From: Streptococcus sp. S784/96/1
GTDB lineage: Bacteria; Bacillota; Bacilli; Lactobacillales; Streptococcaceae
Assembly: GCF_902729355.1 (NCBI RefSeq)
Contig: NZ_CACVCC010000021.1
Coordinates: forward strand, 1-40,758
Reading direction: 5' to 3'
DNA: 40,758 bases
Shown here: one piece after another, positions 25,378 to 34,111 of the stretch
How the letters are laid out: every line of letters starts with the position of its first letter
How positions within the stretch are numbered: position 1 is the first letter of the stretch
Program-made: the position numbers and the translations under genes
Notes under the pieces: generated by a model
Seen by the model: only the letters and a program-made list of their open reading frames with translations
Databases searched by the model: none
Told to the model about the DNA's origin: nothing

Positions 25378-26286
25378 ATGCAAGAGATTTGGCAAAGGTA
25401 TTTGCAATTAAAACGCTTTTTTAAGCTGTCTTGGTCACAGCAGAGTATGGAAGTGCTGAAAAACATGACCACCATTGATCCGCGTCTGGGGTCTCAAACG
25501 TTCAAGAAACTTTGGACTATTGAAAAAAAGCATTCTTCTTCTAAACAATTATTAAAACTGATTGTGAGTTTGCTTGATTTTCCAGAGTTAACGGGAGATA
25601 TGGCACAGACTCGTCATCTCTTATCACTGATTTCTCCTAGTTTGGCTCCGGATGATTCTCTTTGGTGGGACATCGCAGAGCAAGTAGATAAGGCTTTTCC
25701 TGGAGATAGTTTGGCTCAAGAGGGGAAGTTAGCAAGGCAAGTGCATCAGCTGCGCTATCTTATCTCTTGTTACCAAGCAGAATATGTGCGCCAGCATTTT
25801 CGTCACGGAAAGATGACAGATGCTGAAAGTTTAGCCAAGTATTTAAGCCGTCGGGCGTATGATCTTACTGAATCAGCTCGTCTTCACAATAAAATCACAA
25901 TACGGAATGGAAAACCACACTATCCAGATGGCAAGATGAGTTATAATATTAAAATCCTTCAACGCTTTCATACAGAGTTTATCTTGAATAGTTCGGGACG
26001 GTTTTTGAATGAAATTGATCCAGAAATCATGACGGAGGCTGGTGTGGTGAATGGTGCTAGTTTTAACTACGCCACTCAAAATAACCAGAGACACTGGGAG
26101 TTAGATGTTTTGCCAATCAGCAAACATGATCCAGATTTTCGGCATAAAGCAAGAAAAGCTTTTGTTGCGCCCTCATTGATTGCTTATCGACAGTGGAGAG
26201 GTTATTTTGCTAAACAAGGACGTCCTTGTTTTTATTGGGTTAACAAAGAATTAAAATCATTTTCAAAGATGCTAAAAAAGGTTTAG
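25378..26286 (+). CDS. Conserved hypothetical protein, possibly DUF3114
   Basis: A 302-residue soluble protein with no signal peptide or membrane helix. It is rich in Trp, Lys and Arg (SLWWDIAEQ, YRQWRGYFAKQGRPCFYWVNKEL). The first half looks helical; the second has NGKPHYPDGKMSYNIKILQRFHTEF and FDGVVNGASFNYATQN-like segments. From memory it resembles the lactobacillales family DUF3114, unverified. No catalytic motif is recognised. AGGAAGGGTGG precedes the ATG. It is separate from hprK by 158 bp, which contain a new promoter. Confidence 0.7.
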   Translation: MQEIWQRYLQLKRFFKLSWSQQSMEVLKNMTTIDPRLGSQTFKKLWTIEKKHSSSKQLLKLIVSLLDFPELTGDMAQTRHLLSLISPSLAPDDSLWWDIAEQVDKAFPGDSLAQEGKLARQVHQLRYLISCYQAEYVRQHFRHGKMTDAESLAKYLSRRAYDLTESARLHNKITIRNGKPHYPDGKMSYNIKILQRFHTEFILNSSGRFLNEIDPEIMTEAGVVNGASFNYATQNNQRHWELDVLPISKHDPDFRHKARKAFVAPSLIAYRQWRGYFAKQGRPCFYWVNKELKSFSKMLKKV

Positions 26287-26390
26287 TTAACCATTGTTGA
26301 GTCAGAGAAAAAACAATAAAAGCAATCAGAAAAATTGTGAATGCCAAAGACTTTAACAAACCAGCTCTGCCATTTCCAAAAAGCGTTAAA

Positions 26391-26447
26391 AAATGCTATA
26401 ATGAATGAAATAGGGCGCAAAGCGCTTACTTGGAAAGGAAACTTATG
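26391..26447 (+). promoter_or_regulatory. Promoter of hprK-lgt operon
   Basis: TGCTATAAT (extended -10, 26394-26402), followed by a leader with GCGCAAAGCGC (26415-26425, a small inverted repeat) and the ribosome site GGAAAGGAAA before ATG 26445. Confidence 0.6.
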
Positions 26448-27380
26448 GCACTTACTGTAAAAATGTTGGTTGACAAAGTTAAATTGGAAGTGGTCTATGG
26501 GACGGATAAGCTTCTGCAAAAGGAAATTACCACATCAGACATTTCGCGTCCAGGTCTTGAAATGACGGGCTATTTTGACTATTATTCACCAGAGCGGTTA
26601 CAATTACTGGGAATGAAAGAGTGGTCTTATTTGATGACCATGACCTCGCATAATCGTTATGCGGTCCTAAGTGAAATGTTTAAACCTGAGACACCAGCAG
26701 TCGTTGTGTCACGTAATCTGGAAATTCCAGAGGAGATGCTCCAAGCAGCAGAAGAAAAAGGAACTGCGGTTTTGCGTGGACGTATTCCAACCAGTAGCCT
26801 ATCTGGTGAAATGTCTTGGTATATTCATTCTTGCTTAGCAGAAAGAACTAGTGTTCACGGTGTCTTAATGGATATCTATGGCATGGGTGTTCTGATTCAA
26901 GGTGATTCTGGTATTGGTAAAAGTGAAACTGGTCTTGAATTAGTGAAACGTGGTCATCGTTTGGTGGCTGATGACCGTGTGGATGTCTATGCCAAGGATG
27001 AAGAAACCTTGTGGGGCGAGCCAGCAGAGATTTTACGCCATCTTTTGGAAATTCGTGGTGTTGGTATCATTGATATTATGAGTCTTTATGGGGCGAGTGC
27101 GGTAAAAGCATCTTCACAAATTCAATTAGCCATTTATCTTGAAACCTATGAAACTGGTAAAGTATTTGATCGTCTAGGAAATGGCAATGAAGAGATTGAG
27201 TTTTCAGGTGTTAAAATCCCTCGTGTTCGTATCCCTGTTAAGACCGGCCGTAACGTATCGGTTGTGATCGAAGCTGCTGCAATGAATCATCGAGCTCGTT
27301 TAATGGGATATGATGCAACTAAGACCTTTGAGGCTCGCTTGTCGGAACTTATTAGTAAGAATGGAGCTGCTAATGATTGA
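26445..27380 (+). CDS. hprK: HPr kinase/phosphorylase
   Basis: A 311-residue bifunctional enzyme that phosphorylates and dephosphorylates Ser46 of HPr, the signal for CcpA catabolite repression. Walker [12 protein letters not shown] at about 153-163, followed by [12 protein letters not shown] and the signature [15 protein letters not shown]. Length matches. The ATG at 26445 is chosen for its spacing from GGAAAGGAA; an in-frame TTG at 26430 lies before that site. It overlaps lgt by 8 bp. Its output should act on the cre site of fruRKA in this window. Confidence 0.96.
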   Translation: MALTVKMLVDKVKLEVVYGTDKLLQKEITTSDISRPGLEMTGYFDYYSPERLQLLGMKEWSYLMTMTSHNRYAVLSEMFKPETPAVVVSRNLEIPEEMLQAAEEKGTAVLRGRIPTSSLSGEMSWYIHSCLAERTSVHGVLMDIYGMGVLIQGDSGIGKSETGLELVKRGHRLVADDRVDVYAKDEETLWGEPAEILRHLLEIRGVGIIDIMSLYGASAVKASSQIQLAIYLETYETGKVFDRLGNGNEEIEFSGVKIPRVRIPVKTGRNVSVVIEAAAMNHRARLMGYDATKTFEARLSELISKNGAAND

Positions 27381-28155
27381 TCCAGTTGCTATAAAATTAG
27401 GTCCGATTACGATTCATTGGTACGCTTTGATTATTATGACAGGTGTAGCATTAGCGGTCTATCTTGCAAGTAAGGAAGGGCCACGAAAAAAAATCACAGC
27501 TGACGATGTTACTGATTTTATTCTAGTAGCCTTTCCATTAGCTATTTTAGGGGCGCGTTTATACTATGTGATTTTTGAATGGTCTTACTATAGTAAGCAT
27601 CTCAATGAGATTTGGGCCATTTGGAATGGAGGTCTTGCGATTTATGGTGGTTTAATAACAGGTGCGATTGTTCTTTTTATATTCTCTTACTATCGTATGA
27701 TTAAGCCGATTGATTTTCTAGACGTGGCAGCTCCAGGAGTCATGATTGCTCAAAGTATTGGGCGCTGGGGCAATTTTGTCAATCAGGAGGCCTATGGCAA
27801 AGCGGTGCAGCATTTAGATTATCTACCTAGCTTTATCAAAAAACAAATGTATATTGATGGAAGCTATCGAACCCCAACCTTTCTGTATGAAAGTCTTTGG
27901 AATTTGTTAGGATTTCTAATCATAATGGTGCTCCGCCGTCGTCCAAACTTTTTAAAACAAGGAGAAGTCACAGCTTTTTATCTCATTTGGTATGGATGCG
28001 GACGCTTTGTTATCGAAGGAATGAGAACAGATAGCTTGATGTTAATGGGCTTACGCGTGTCTCAATGGCTTAGTGCTATCCTGGTTGTTCTAGGAATTAT
28101 TTTTGTGATTGTTCGTCGCCGTAAGGCGAGTATTCCCTATTATCAGATGAAATGA
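27373..28155 (+). CDS. lgt: Prolipoprotein diacylglyceryl transferase
   Basis: A 260-residue membrane enzyme that adds diacylglycerol to the lipobox cysteine of prelipoproteins. It has about seven helices and the signature [13 protein letters not shown], with upstream [10 protein letters not shown] and [11 protein letters not shown]. The ATG 27373 lies inside the hprK end; an earlier in-frame start at 27310 would add 21 residues and is rejected because Lgt proteins begin [12 protein letters not shown]. Coupled to hprK, as in other Firmicutes. Confidence 0.96.
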   Translation: MIDPVAIKLGPITIHWYALIIMTGVALAVYLASKEGPRKKITADDVTDFILVAFPLAILGARLYYVIFEWSYYSKHLNEIWAIWNGGLAIYGGLITGAIVLFIFSYYRMIKPIDFLDVAAPGVMIAQSIGRWGNFVNQEAYGKAVQHLDYLPSFIKKQMYIDGSYRTPTFLYESLWNLLGFLIIMVLRRRPNFLKQGEVTAFYLIWYGCGRFVIEGMRTDSLMLMGLRVSQWLSAILVVLGIIFVIVRRRKASIPYYQMK

Positions 28156-28163
28156 GGTGGCTT

Positions 28164-28574
28164 ATGGATTTAGGTGGAATTGCTCTTTTAATTATTGCTA
28201 TTGCAGTTGTTGTTTTGGTTGTCTTTTTGGTATTATTTATCAAAAAGTTAACTGAAACTGTTGAAGAAACCAAGCAAACAATCAAATTGCTAACAAGTGA
28301 TGTGAATGTGACGCTTTATCAAACAAATGAAATTTTAGCGAAAGCAAATGTCTTAGTTGATGATATTAATGGTAAGGTGGCAACGGTTAATCCGCTCTTT
28401 ACAGCGATTGCAGATTTGTCAATTAGCGTTTCTGATTTGAATGATCAAGCTCGAGCACTGTCTTCAAAAGCAAGTAGAGGGACAGCGGTAGTTGCTAATA
28501 CAGGGAAGGCAGCATTTGCAGCTCGTATGGCATCAAAAATTTTCAATAAAAAAGGTAAAAAAACGGAGGTATAA
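28164..28574 (+). CDS. DUF948 membrane-anchored protein
   Basis: 136 residues: one N-terminal helix (IALLIIAIAVVVLVVFLVLFI) then a long coiled-coil-like region with regular Leu/Val (VEETKQTIKLLTSDVNVTLYQ), ending basic (NKKGKKTEV). This is the DUF948 pattern, often in the hprK-lgt operon. GAGGTGG precedes the ATG at 28164 and overlaps the lgt stop. Function unknown; may be a cell-envelope stress protein. Confidence 0.85.
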   Translation: MDLGGIALLIIAIAVVVLVVFLVLFIKKLTETVEETKQTIKLLTSDVNVTLYQTNEILAKANVLVDDINGKVATVNPLFTAIADLSISVSDLNDQARALSSKASRGTAVVANTGKAAFAARMASKIFNKKGKKTEV

Positions 28575-28577
28575 CTC

Positions 28578-29015
28578 ATGGGGAAATTTCTAAAAAGCGT
28601 TATTTTAGGGGCAGCTTCTGGTGCTGCGGCAGCTTATTTTCTTGGGACAGAAAAAGGAAAAAAACTTATTTCTAAGGCTAAAGAAAGTTTTGAAGACTAC
28701 AAGGCTAATCCCGAGGCTTATCATGAAGTAGCTAAAGAAAAAGTTGCAGAGTATAAAGATTTAGCGACTGAAACATTTACGGAATACAAAGGTAAATGGG
28801 AATCTGGTGAGTTTAGCGCTGAGAATATTGGACAAGCTGTGAAAGCAACTGTTGAACAAGTTAAAGAAAAAGTTAGTGAGACAGTTCAAACGGTATCAGA
28901 AGATGATATTATTATTGTCGAAGTGCCAGAAGAAGAAGTTGTCAAAGAAGATATTGTCATTAATATGACTGATGCACCAAGTGAAGTGTCAGAGTTCACA
29001 GAAGGTGAATTGTAA
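28578..29015 (+). CDS. YtxH domain-containing protein
   Basis: 145 residues: short hydrophobic glycine/alanine start (SVILGAASGAAAAYFLGTEKGKKL) typical of YtxH, then a lysine/glutamate-rich helical region and an acidic tail (EEEVVKEDIVINMTDAPSE). It follows the DUF948 gene by 3 bp and ends the operon before a terminator. Relatives are linked to general stress responses; the molecular role is unknown. Confidence 0.85.
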   Translation: MGKFLKSVILGAASGAAAAYFLGTEKGKKLISKAKESFEDYKANPEAYHEVAKEKVAEYKDLATETFTEYKGKWESGEFSAENIGQAVKATVEQVKEKVSETVQTVSEDDIIIVEVPEEEVVKEDIVINMTDAPSEVSEFTEGEL

Positions 29016-29052
29016 AAAGAAGCTAGATAAAAAGGTCAAAATATAGCAAAAG

Positions 29053-29098
29053 GCATAGCATCACGTTATCAAAAACGGTGACGCTATGCTTTTTTTAT
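29053..29098 (+). terminator. Terminator of hprK-lgt-DUF948-YtxH operon
   Basis: GCATAGCATCAC (29053-29064) pairs with GTGACGCTATGC (29078-29089) with one G-T pair, followed by TTTTTTT. Confidence 0.85.
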
Positions 29099-29137
29099 TA
29101 GAGGGCTAAGAGTTGATTTTTGAGTTTTTTCAAAATA

Positions 29138-29158
29138 AAAAACCAGCTTCTTGAGAAA
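29138..29158 (-). terminator. Terminator of the small membrane gene (minus)
   Basis: Minus-strand AGTTTCTCAAGAAGCT folds into a short stem directly after the stop codon, followed by GGTTTTTTATTTTG. Confidence 0.5.
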
Positions 29159-29446
29159 CTAGCGTTTAAGCATATCAATGAGAAAAGATAGGATAAATGT
29201 CATAACACTTCCCATAATCATACCAAGAGGAAAGGCAAGAATAGGAGAGACGTTGGCGGTTAATAGACTCAAACATGATAGTACAGTACAAATCGTAAAT
29301 GAGACAATGTGACCTAAAAAGATCAAATCCTTGTATTTTGTCGCATTTGGATTAACGGCACGGTATTCTTGGAATTTTGGTTCTTGTTTTTCTGTAATAG
29401 AGACAACCTTATCGTATTCTTCATGATGCCTTAACGGTGCAACCAT
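29159..29446 (-). CDS. Small membrane protein, DUF3270-like
   Basis: 95 residues: charged N-terminus (HHEEYDKVVSITEKQEPKFQEYR) then two hydrophobic helices (FLGHIVSFTICTVLSCLSLL and ILAFPLGMIMGSVMTFILSFLI). The layout resembles streptococcal DUF3270, from memory. AGAAAGGAGT lies before the ATG. It stands alone between two plus-strand units. Function unknown. Confidence 0.65.
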   Translation of the reverse strand: MVAPLRHHEEYDKVVSITEKQEPKFQEYRAVNPNATKYKDLIFLGHIVSFTICTVLSCLSLLTANVSPILAFPLGMIMGSVMTFILSFLIDMLKR

Positions 29447-29680
29447 AGTAACTCCTTTCTATAAAATAGTAATCATATCATTTATTTGTACGGATTGCAG
29501 TATCATTATCATACCATAAAAAAGTATAATAATTTATTACAAAAAGATTACAAGTAGCAAGAAATCATTGATATTTACAGTATTTGTTATGTTTTTACAG
29601 TAAACTTTTGGAAATCCGTGGTGTTTTTATGAGGAGAGGTTTTACTGTTCTTATAAAAATTTCTAGGCAAATTTCTTGTT

Positions 29681-29702
29681 TTTTGTTAGAATATACGTTA
29701 TG
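29681..29702 (+). promoter_or_regulatory. Extended -10 promoter giving a leaderless U32 mRNA
   Basis: TGTTAGAAT (29684-29692) is an extended -10. ATACGTT then separates it from ATG 29700, so the transcript should begin at or next to the start codon. No Shine-Dalgarno is present. Confidence 0.6.
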
Positions 29703-30629
29703 GAAAATATTATTATTACTGCAACAGCAGAAAGTTTGGAACAGGCACAAGCTCTTCTAGAGCTAGGTGTTGACCGAATTTATATAGGAGAAATGGCTTA
29801 TGGGCTTCGTCTTCCTAAAAATCTTTCTTTAGCTGAAATGAGAAAAATAGCACAGCTTGTTCATGAGAAAGGTAAGGAAGTAACGGTAGCTGTTAATGCC
29901 TTAATGCACCAAGCCATGATGGATGCTCTTCCTGAATATTTGGATTTTCTTGAAGAAATTGGAGCTGATTATATTACCGTTGGAGATGCGGGAGTCTTTT
30001 ACATTTGTAAACGTGATAACCGTCCATTTAAGACGATTTATGATGCGTCAACCATGGTAACTTCAAGTCGTCAAATCAACTTCTGGGGAAAAACTGCGGG
30101 TGCTTCTGAAGCTGTTTTAGCTCGTGAGATTCCGTCAGCAGAACTTTTTGTGATGGGAGAAAAATTAGAAATTCCAGGGGAAGTTCTTGTTTACGGCGCT
30201 AGCATTATTCACCATTCAAAACGTCCTCTTCTGCACAATTACTATAATTTCATTAAAACTAATGAAAGAGTCACTAAAGATCGGGACCTTTTCCTAGCAG
30301 AACCAGGCGATAAAGACTCTCACTATTCTGTTTATGAGGATAACCATGGGACTCATATTTTTGCCAATAATGATCTTGATATGATGACCAAACTATTAGA
30401 GCTTAATCAACATGGCTTCAATCATTGGAAGCTAGACGGTGTCTATTGTCCAGGTGATAATTTTGTCAAAATTGCCGAGTATTTTGTTAAAGCACGTGAC
30501 TTGATTAAGGCTGGTGAGTTTTCTCAAGATCAAGCTTATGTTTTTGACGAGGCTATTCGTAAACTTCATCCAGAAAATCGAGGCCTCAGCACAGGTTTCT
30601 ATGACTATGAGCCTGATCGCGTGAAATAA
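29700..30629 (+). CDS. U32-family protein, TrhP1-like (tRNA wobble-uridine hydroxylation)
   Basis: 309 residues of the 'peptidase U32' fold: ATAESLEQAQALLELGVDRIYIGEMAYGLRLPKNL at the start, split here as LLELGVDRIYIG and AYGLRLP, then VNALMHQ, ITVGDAGV and HHSKRPLLHNYYNF. It lacks the Cys cluster of its neighbour. Paired U32 proteins of this kind (YrrN/YrrO in Bacillus) are needed for 5-hydroxyuridine in tRNA anticodons, not proteolysis (recalled literature). The ATG at 29700 sits directly after the -10 box. An in-frame start at 29676 lies upstream of that box and is rejected. Confidence 0.85.
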   Translation: MENIIITATAESLEQAQALLELGVDRIYIGEMAYGLRLPKNLSLAEMRKIAQLVHEKGKEVTVAVNALMHQAMMDALPEYLDFLEEIGADYITVGDAGVFYICKRDNRPFKTIYDASTMVTSSRQINFWGKTAGASEAVLAREIPSAELFVMGEKLEIPGEVLVYGASIIHHSKRPLLHNYYNFIKTNERVTKDRDLFLAEPGDKDSHYSVYEDNHGTHIFANNDLDMMTKLLELNQHGFNHWKLDGVYCPGDNFVKIAEYFVKARDLIKAGEFSQDQAYVFDEAIRKLHPENRGLSTGFYDYEPDRVK

Positions 30630-30911
30630 ATTTTTGGAAAATTAGGTTCGAGATGCTTATTGTAGACTTCAAAAGGAGTTACTATAAGACCTATAAAATA
30701 ACAATCTCACGATTTTTTACACTACCATCATTGAGTTACTATTTCAGGGGGTGGTAGTAGCAAAACTGTTAACATTTTGACACGAAGTCACTTTTTATCT
30801 TTGGGGTTCAAAAAGTGATACCAATTCTTATGAGAATTCGCTACTTGCAACGTTGTCAAATTTAAAAAACGTTTGAACTTTTATCTTGTAAATAGAAGGA
30901 AAATAATAAAC
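30630..30911 (+). other. Structured spacer between the two U32 genes
   Basis: 282 bp with no ORF of note. ACTACCA (30721-30727) pairs with TGGTAGT (30752-30758). TCACTTTTT (30788-30796) pairs perfectly with AAAAAGTGA (30810-30818). AAAAGGAGT occurs at 30671 without a following start. The second U32 gene probably has its own promoter here. Confidence 0.45.
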
Positions 30912-32201
30912 ATGTCACATTCTGTTAAACGTCGTCCCGAGGTGTTAGCTCCTGCGGGAACTTTGGAAAAATTAAAAGTCGCTGTTGATTACGGTGCGGA
31001 TGCTGTTTTTGTTGGAGGGCAAGCCTACGGACTACGTAGCCGTGCAGGAAATTTCTCTATGGAAGAAATGCGTGAGGGGATTGACTATGCTCACGCGCGT
31101 GGTGCCAAAGTTTATGTCGCTGCCAACATGGTTACTCATGAAGGAAATGAAGAAGGTGCAGGAGCATGGTTCCGTGAACTTCGTGATATGGGACTTGACG
31201 CAGTTATTGTCTCTGATCCTGCCTTGATTGAAATCTGTGCTACTGAGTCACCAGGACTTGAAATTCATTTATCAACCCAAGCTTCAGCAACTAATGTTGA
31301 AACTTTCCATTTTTGGAAAGAGTATGGTTTGACTCGTGTCGTGTTGGCGCGTGAAGTATCCATGGAAGAATTGGCAGAAATTCGTCGCCGTACAGATCTT
31401 GAAATTGAAGCCTTTGTTCATGGAGCGATGTGTATTTCATACTCGGGACGCTGTACCCTTTCAAACCATATGTCTGATCGTGATGCTAACCGTGGTGGCT
31501 GTTCCCAATCTTGCCGCTGGAAATACGATCTTTACGATATGCCATTTGGCCAAGAGCGTAAAAGTATTGAAGGGGAAGTTCCAGAAGCCTTTTCAATGTC
31601 TGCGGTAGATATGTCGATGATTGACCATATTCCTGATATGATTGAAAACGGTGTTGATAGCCTTAAAATTGAAGGACGTATGAAATCTATTCACTATGTT
31701 TCAACCGTAGCAAACTGCTATAAGGCAGCTGTAGATGCTTATATGGAAAGTCCAGAAAAATTTGAAGCCATTAAACAAGATTTGGTTGATGAAATGTGGA
31801 AAGTGGCTCAGCGTGAACTAGCAACAGGTTTCTATTACAGCACACCAAGTGAAAATGAACAACTCTTTGGTGCCCGTCGTAAAATTCCGCAATACAAATT
31901 TGTTGGTGAAGTTGTGGCATATAACGCTGCTAATAAAATAGCAACTATTCGTCAGCGTAATGTTATTATGGAAGGTGACCGTGTTGAATTTTACGGTCCT
32001 GGATTCCGCCATTTTGAATGCTTTATTGAAGATTTGCATGATGATAAAGGAAATAAAATTGACCGCGCACCAAATCCGATGGAATTGTTGACTATCACGG
32101 TTCCACAACCAGTTAAAACAGGTGATATGATTCGTGCTTGTAAAGAAGGGCTAATTAACCTTTATCAAGAGGATGGGACATCAAAAACCGTTCGTGCTTA
32201 G
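30912..32201 (+). CDS. U32-family protein, TrhP2-like (tRNA wobble-uridine hydroxylation)
   Basis: 429 residues: RRPEVLAPAGTLEKLKVAVDYGADAVFVGG at the start (PEVLAPAG and YGADAVFVGG blocks), then the U32 signature EAFVHGAMCISYSGRCTLS and GGCSQSCRWKYDLYD. Four conserved cysteines could bind an Fe-S cluster. The C-terminal domain (FVGEVVAYN...VEFYGPG) is a beta-barrel typical of YrrO. AGAAGGAAA precedes the ATG at 30912. With the preceding gene it forms the usual pair for 5-hydroxyuridine synthesis from prephenate (recalled). Confidence 0.9.
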   Translation: MSHSVKRRPEVLAPAGTLEKLKVAVDYGADAVFVGGQAYGLRSRAGNFSMEEMREGIDYAHARGAKVYVAANMVTHEGNEEGAGAWFRELRDMGLDAVIVSDPALIEICATESPGLEIHLSTQASATNVETFHFWKEYGLTRVVLAREVSMEELAEIRRRTDLEIEAFVHGAMCISYSGRCTLSNHMSDRDANRGGCSQSCRWKYDLYDMPFGQERKSIEGEVPEAFSMSAVDMSMIDHIPDMIENGVDSLKIEGRMKSIHYVSTVANCYKAAVDAYMESPEKFEAIKQDLVDEMWKVAQRELATGFYYSTPSENEQLFGARRKIPQYKFVGEVVAYNAANKIATIRQRNVIMEGDRVEFYGPGFRHFECFIEDLHDDKGNKIDRAPNPMELLTITVPQPVKTGDMIRACKEGLINLYQEDGTSKTVRA

Positions 32202-32216
32202 TTTATAGTAAATCAA

Positions 32217-32244
32217 AAAACTGACTGAGAAATCAGTCAGTTTT
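32217..32244. terminator. Bidirectional terminator overlapping a stop codon
   Basis: AAAACTGACTGA (32217-32228), GAAA loop, TCAGTCAGTTTT (32233-32244). A perfect 12-bp stem with A/T runs on both sides. Its right arm contains the last codons and TGA stop of the minus-strand gene. Confidence 0.85.
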
Positions 32245-32550
32245 GCTTTGAGCTTTGGTGATGTTTTTTGGAACGAGAGTGAGTTTTTGAAGGTGTTCCA
32301 TAGCGATAATACTAGTCACATTGTTTGTTATATTTTTTAAAATAAGTTTATTGTTGCTAGGGTCGTATTTGATAACATGACCTGTAAAACTTTTGTCAAG
32401 ATAAATGGCATGGAGAGCTCTTTTTTCTCTTTGAGCTTTTGAAATGAGTTGAACAAGTTGATTTTGTCGCAGATTAACGTTGGTGGGTTTAGGGCTGGGT
32501 TCGATAAATTCTTTTACTTGAAACAAGATTTTTTTAACAATATTTCCCAT
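32233..32550 (-). CDS. Small hypothetical protein, possibly YolD-like
   Basis: 105 residues from the ATG at 32550, chosen because AAGGAA lies 6 nt before it; an upstream in-frame ATG at 32577 has no such site. The body HAIYLDKSFTGHVIKYDPSNNKLILKNI...IIAMEHLQKLTLVP reads as a small beta-barrel with a YolD- or Sm-like rhythm. No signal peptide. Lysine-rich. Function unknown; the similarity is a guess. Confidence 0.6.
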   Translation of the reverse strand: MGNIVKKILFQVKEFIEPSPKPTNVNLRQNQLVQLISKAQREKRALHAIYLDKSFTGHVIKYDPSNNKLILKNITNNVTSIIAMEHLQKLTLVPKNITKAQSKTD

Positions 32551-32769
32551 AGCAATTTCCTTTAAATATTGATACAATAATTATATCAAAAAATAATTTT
32601 TTTTTTGAAAAAAGAGTAATTATTTTTTTAGTTACGAATAGTAAAGTAGGAAGAGGTAATAGTATATATCTTATTTCCACAATAATAATTGAAAGGAATG
32701 TTTGGTTATTGATGAACCAAACAAGGATTATGTTTCTTCAATAGAAATATGATTTGATGGTATTTTAAA

Positions 32770-32982
32770 ATGACAGAATTTACGTTTAAAATCGAAGAAA
32801 AACTTTTAGTATTGTCAACAGCTGAAAATGGTTGGACAAAGGAACTTAATCGTGTAAGTTTCAATGGTGCCGAAGCAAAATGGGACATTCGTACTTGGAA
32901 TCCAGATCATACCAAGATGGGAAAAGGCATTACGCTAAATAATGAAGAATTTAAAACTATTTTGGATGCTTTCAGACGCTAA
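32770..32982 (+). CDS. YdbC-family (PC4-like) nucleic-acid-binding protein
   Basis: 70 residues: FTFKIEEKLLVLSTAENGWTKELNRVSFNG, then AKWDIRTWNPDHTKMGKGITLNNEEF and a C-terminal helix FKTILDAFRR. The order beta-beta-beta-beta-helix with WDIRxWxPDHxxMGKGITL is the YdbC family, a bacterial relative of the single-strand-binding PC4 coactivator. Normal length. The ribosome site is weak (GATGG). It stands alone. Confidence 0.85.
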   Translation: MTEFTFKIEEKLLVLSTAENGWTKELNRVSFNGAEAKWDIRTWNPDHTKMGKGITLNNEEFKTILDAFRR

Positions 32983-33263
32983 GATGGTCTTGCATTGACA
33001 CGGATGACTTCTTGATGTCATTTAAATGGTGTGAGTCAGTTGAGTGAAGAAATAGGAGAGTCAATTGATCTGAGATTATTGAGGTAAAAGTTATCTAGCA
33101 TTTTACTTTAAAAATAGTTTTGGCATGGTTGAAGCGGATTCTTGACACTAAAGAAGTGTCTAAGTATTACCCTTTAACTACCTATGATGTTAATTTATGG
33201 TTACTCTAAAAGTTAAAAATGTTCTAAATTTTTGGGTATCTGTATTATGATGAAAAAATGAAA
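32983..33263 (+). other. Spacer with a possible short RNA gene
   Basis: No gene larger than ten codons. ATGACTTCTTGATGTCAT (33005-33022) is a small hairpin after the YdbC gene. TTGACA (33142-33147), 17 bp, TATTAC (33165-33170) resembles a promoter, and GACACT/AGTGTC (33144-33160) overlaps its -35. Transcription from it would run about 130 nt to the terminator at 33264. Confidence 0.4.
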
Positions 33264-33315
33264 AACCTTCAGACTTGTAATAGACTATCTTATTACAAGT
33301 CTGAAGGTTATTTTT
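33264..33315. terminator. Strong bidirectional terminator, 19-bp perfect stem
   Basis: AACCTTCAGACTTGTAATA (33264-33282), 8-nt loop, TATTACAAGTCTGAAGGTT (33291-33309), followed by ATTTTTGG on plus and preceded by A-runs. The right arm touches the stop codon of the DUF1827 gene. Confidence 0.9.
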
Positions 33316-33610
33316 GGGTTGGAATTGAAATTTCAATGAGACGTGATGTGTGAATCGTGCTAATCAAATCCATTCGACAAATCTTCTGGTCAATCTTTCG
33401 ACGCATGAAAAAGTCTCTAATTTGCTCAATTTCCTTATCTTGAATAGCTCGGTGCTTATTGGTAATAAGAAGTTCGTAGTGACGTGGAGCTTGAGTAAAA
33501 ATCACATCAGTATTTCCTGCCGAATAGACTTCTACTAAGGTCGCGTCGGTATTACGAAGTTGGTTAACTACCAGCTCAGCATGACTATTTGTCGTGTTAA
33601 TCAATCTCAT
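33308..33610 (-). CDS. DUF1827 family protein
   Basis: 100 residues from the ATG at 33610, set by AGGAGGTTGCTT just before it. MRLINTTNSHAELVVNQLRNTDATLVEVYSAGNTDV (RLINTTNSHAELV and VEVYSAGNTDV blocks) is the DUF1827 pattern of streptococci and lactococci, recalled. Small alpha/beta protein, no membrane helix. It follows the Nudix gene by 30 bp on the same strand, so probably shares its transcript. Function unknown. Confidence 0.8.
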   Translation of the reverse strand: MRLINTTNSHAELVVNQLRNTDATLVEVYSAGNTDVIFTQAPRHYELLITNKHRAIQDKEIEQIRDFFMRRKIDQKICRMDLISTIHTSRLIEISIPTQK

Positions 33611-33640
33611 AAGCAACCTCCTGTTGGCTCTATTATAGCA

Positions 33641-34111
33641 CTATTTTTCTGAAATAGTGTCTTTTTTCTGTCTTTTTTGCCATTCTTGGATACCCCACTT
33701 GTGGCTACCTCGTTTGAGCTTTTCAATGGCTTCTTTGATAGGGAACCAAGCAAAATTATTGAAGTCTTCAAGCGGTTTTCCCGCAACTTGAAAGGTTGTG
33801 ACTTCATAAAGATAGGCGGGATTATAATAATAGGTATCACGGTGGCGGGAATAGAAATATTCATCTGCCTGACCATAGTAATAACCAATAGTCGCTGTAA
33901 AGCCGAGCTCCTCAATGAGTTCACGTTTAAGTGCTGACAGGTGATTTTCCCCAGATTCAATCTCACCGCCTGGTAAAAACCATGCTCCATTTGGCGCCTG
34001 CACAAGAATGATTTTTTCATGTGTTTCGTTTGGAATAATAGCATAGACACCGTAACGGTTTTGATAAGTGACACCTTCTAACCTGTCACCAAATGTTGGA
34101 TTTGTCATCAT
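33641..34111 (-). CDS. Nudix hydrolase
   Basis: 156 residues with a complete Nudix box G-x5-E-x7-REL-x-EE-x-GF at about residues 54-76 (GGEIESGEN...KRELIEELGF), the magnesium site for cleaving nucleoside diphosphate-X bonds. ILVQAPNGAWFLPGG precedes it. The start is the first ATG of ATGATG at 34111, with GAGG 6 nt upstream; a longer reading to 34159 has no such site. Substrate unknown; the MutT-like size suggests housecleaning of a damaged nucleotide. Confidence 0.88.
   Translation of the reverse strand: MMTNPTFGDRLEGVTYQNRYGVYAIIPNETHEKIILVQAPNGAWFLPGGEIESGENHLSALKRELIEELGFTATIGYYYGQADEYFYSRHRDTYYYNPAYLYEVTTFQVAGKPLEDFNNFAWFPIKEAIEKLKRGSHKWGIQEWQKRQKKDTISEK

Noticed and set aside
33607..34074. 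155-codon open frame overlapping the Nudix gene on the same strand
   Set aside because: The Nudix frame carries the complete box and ribosome site; the other is a shadow.
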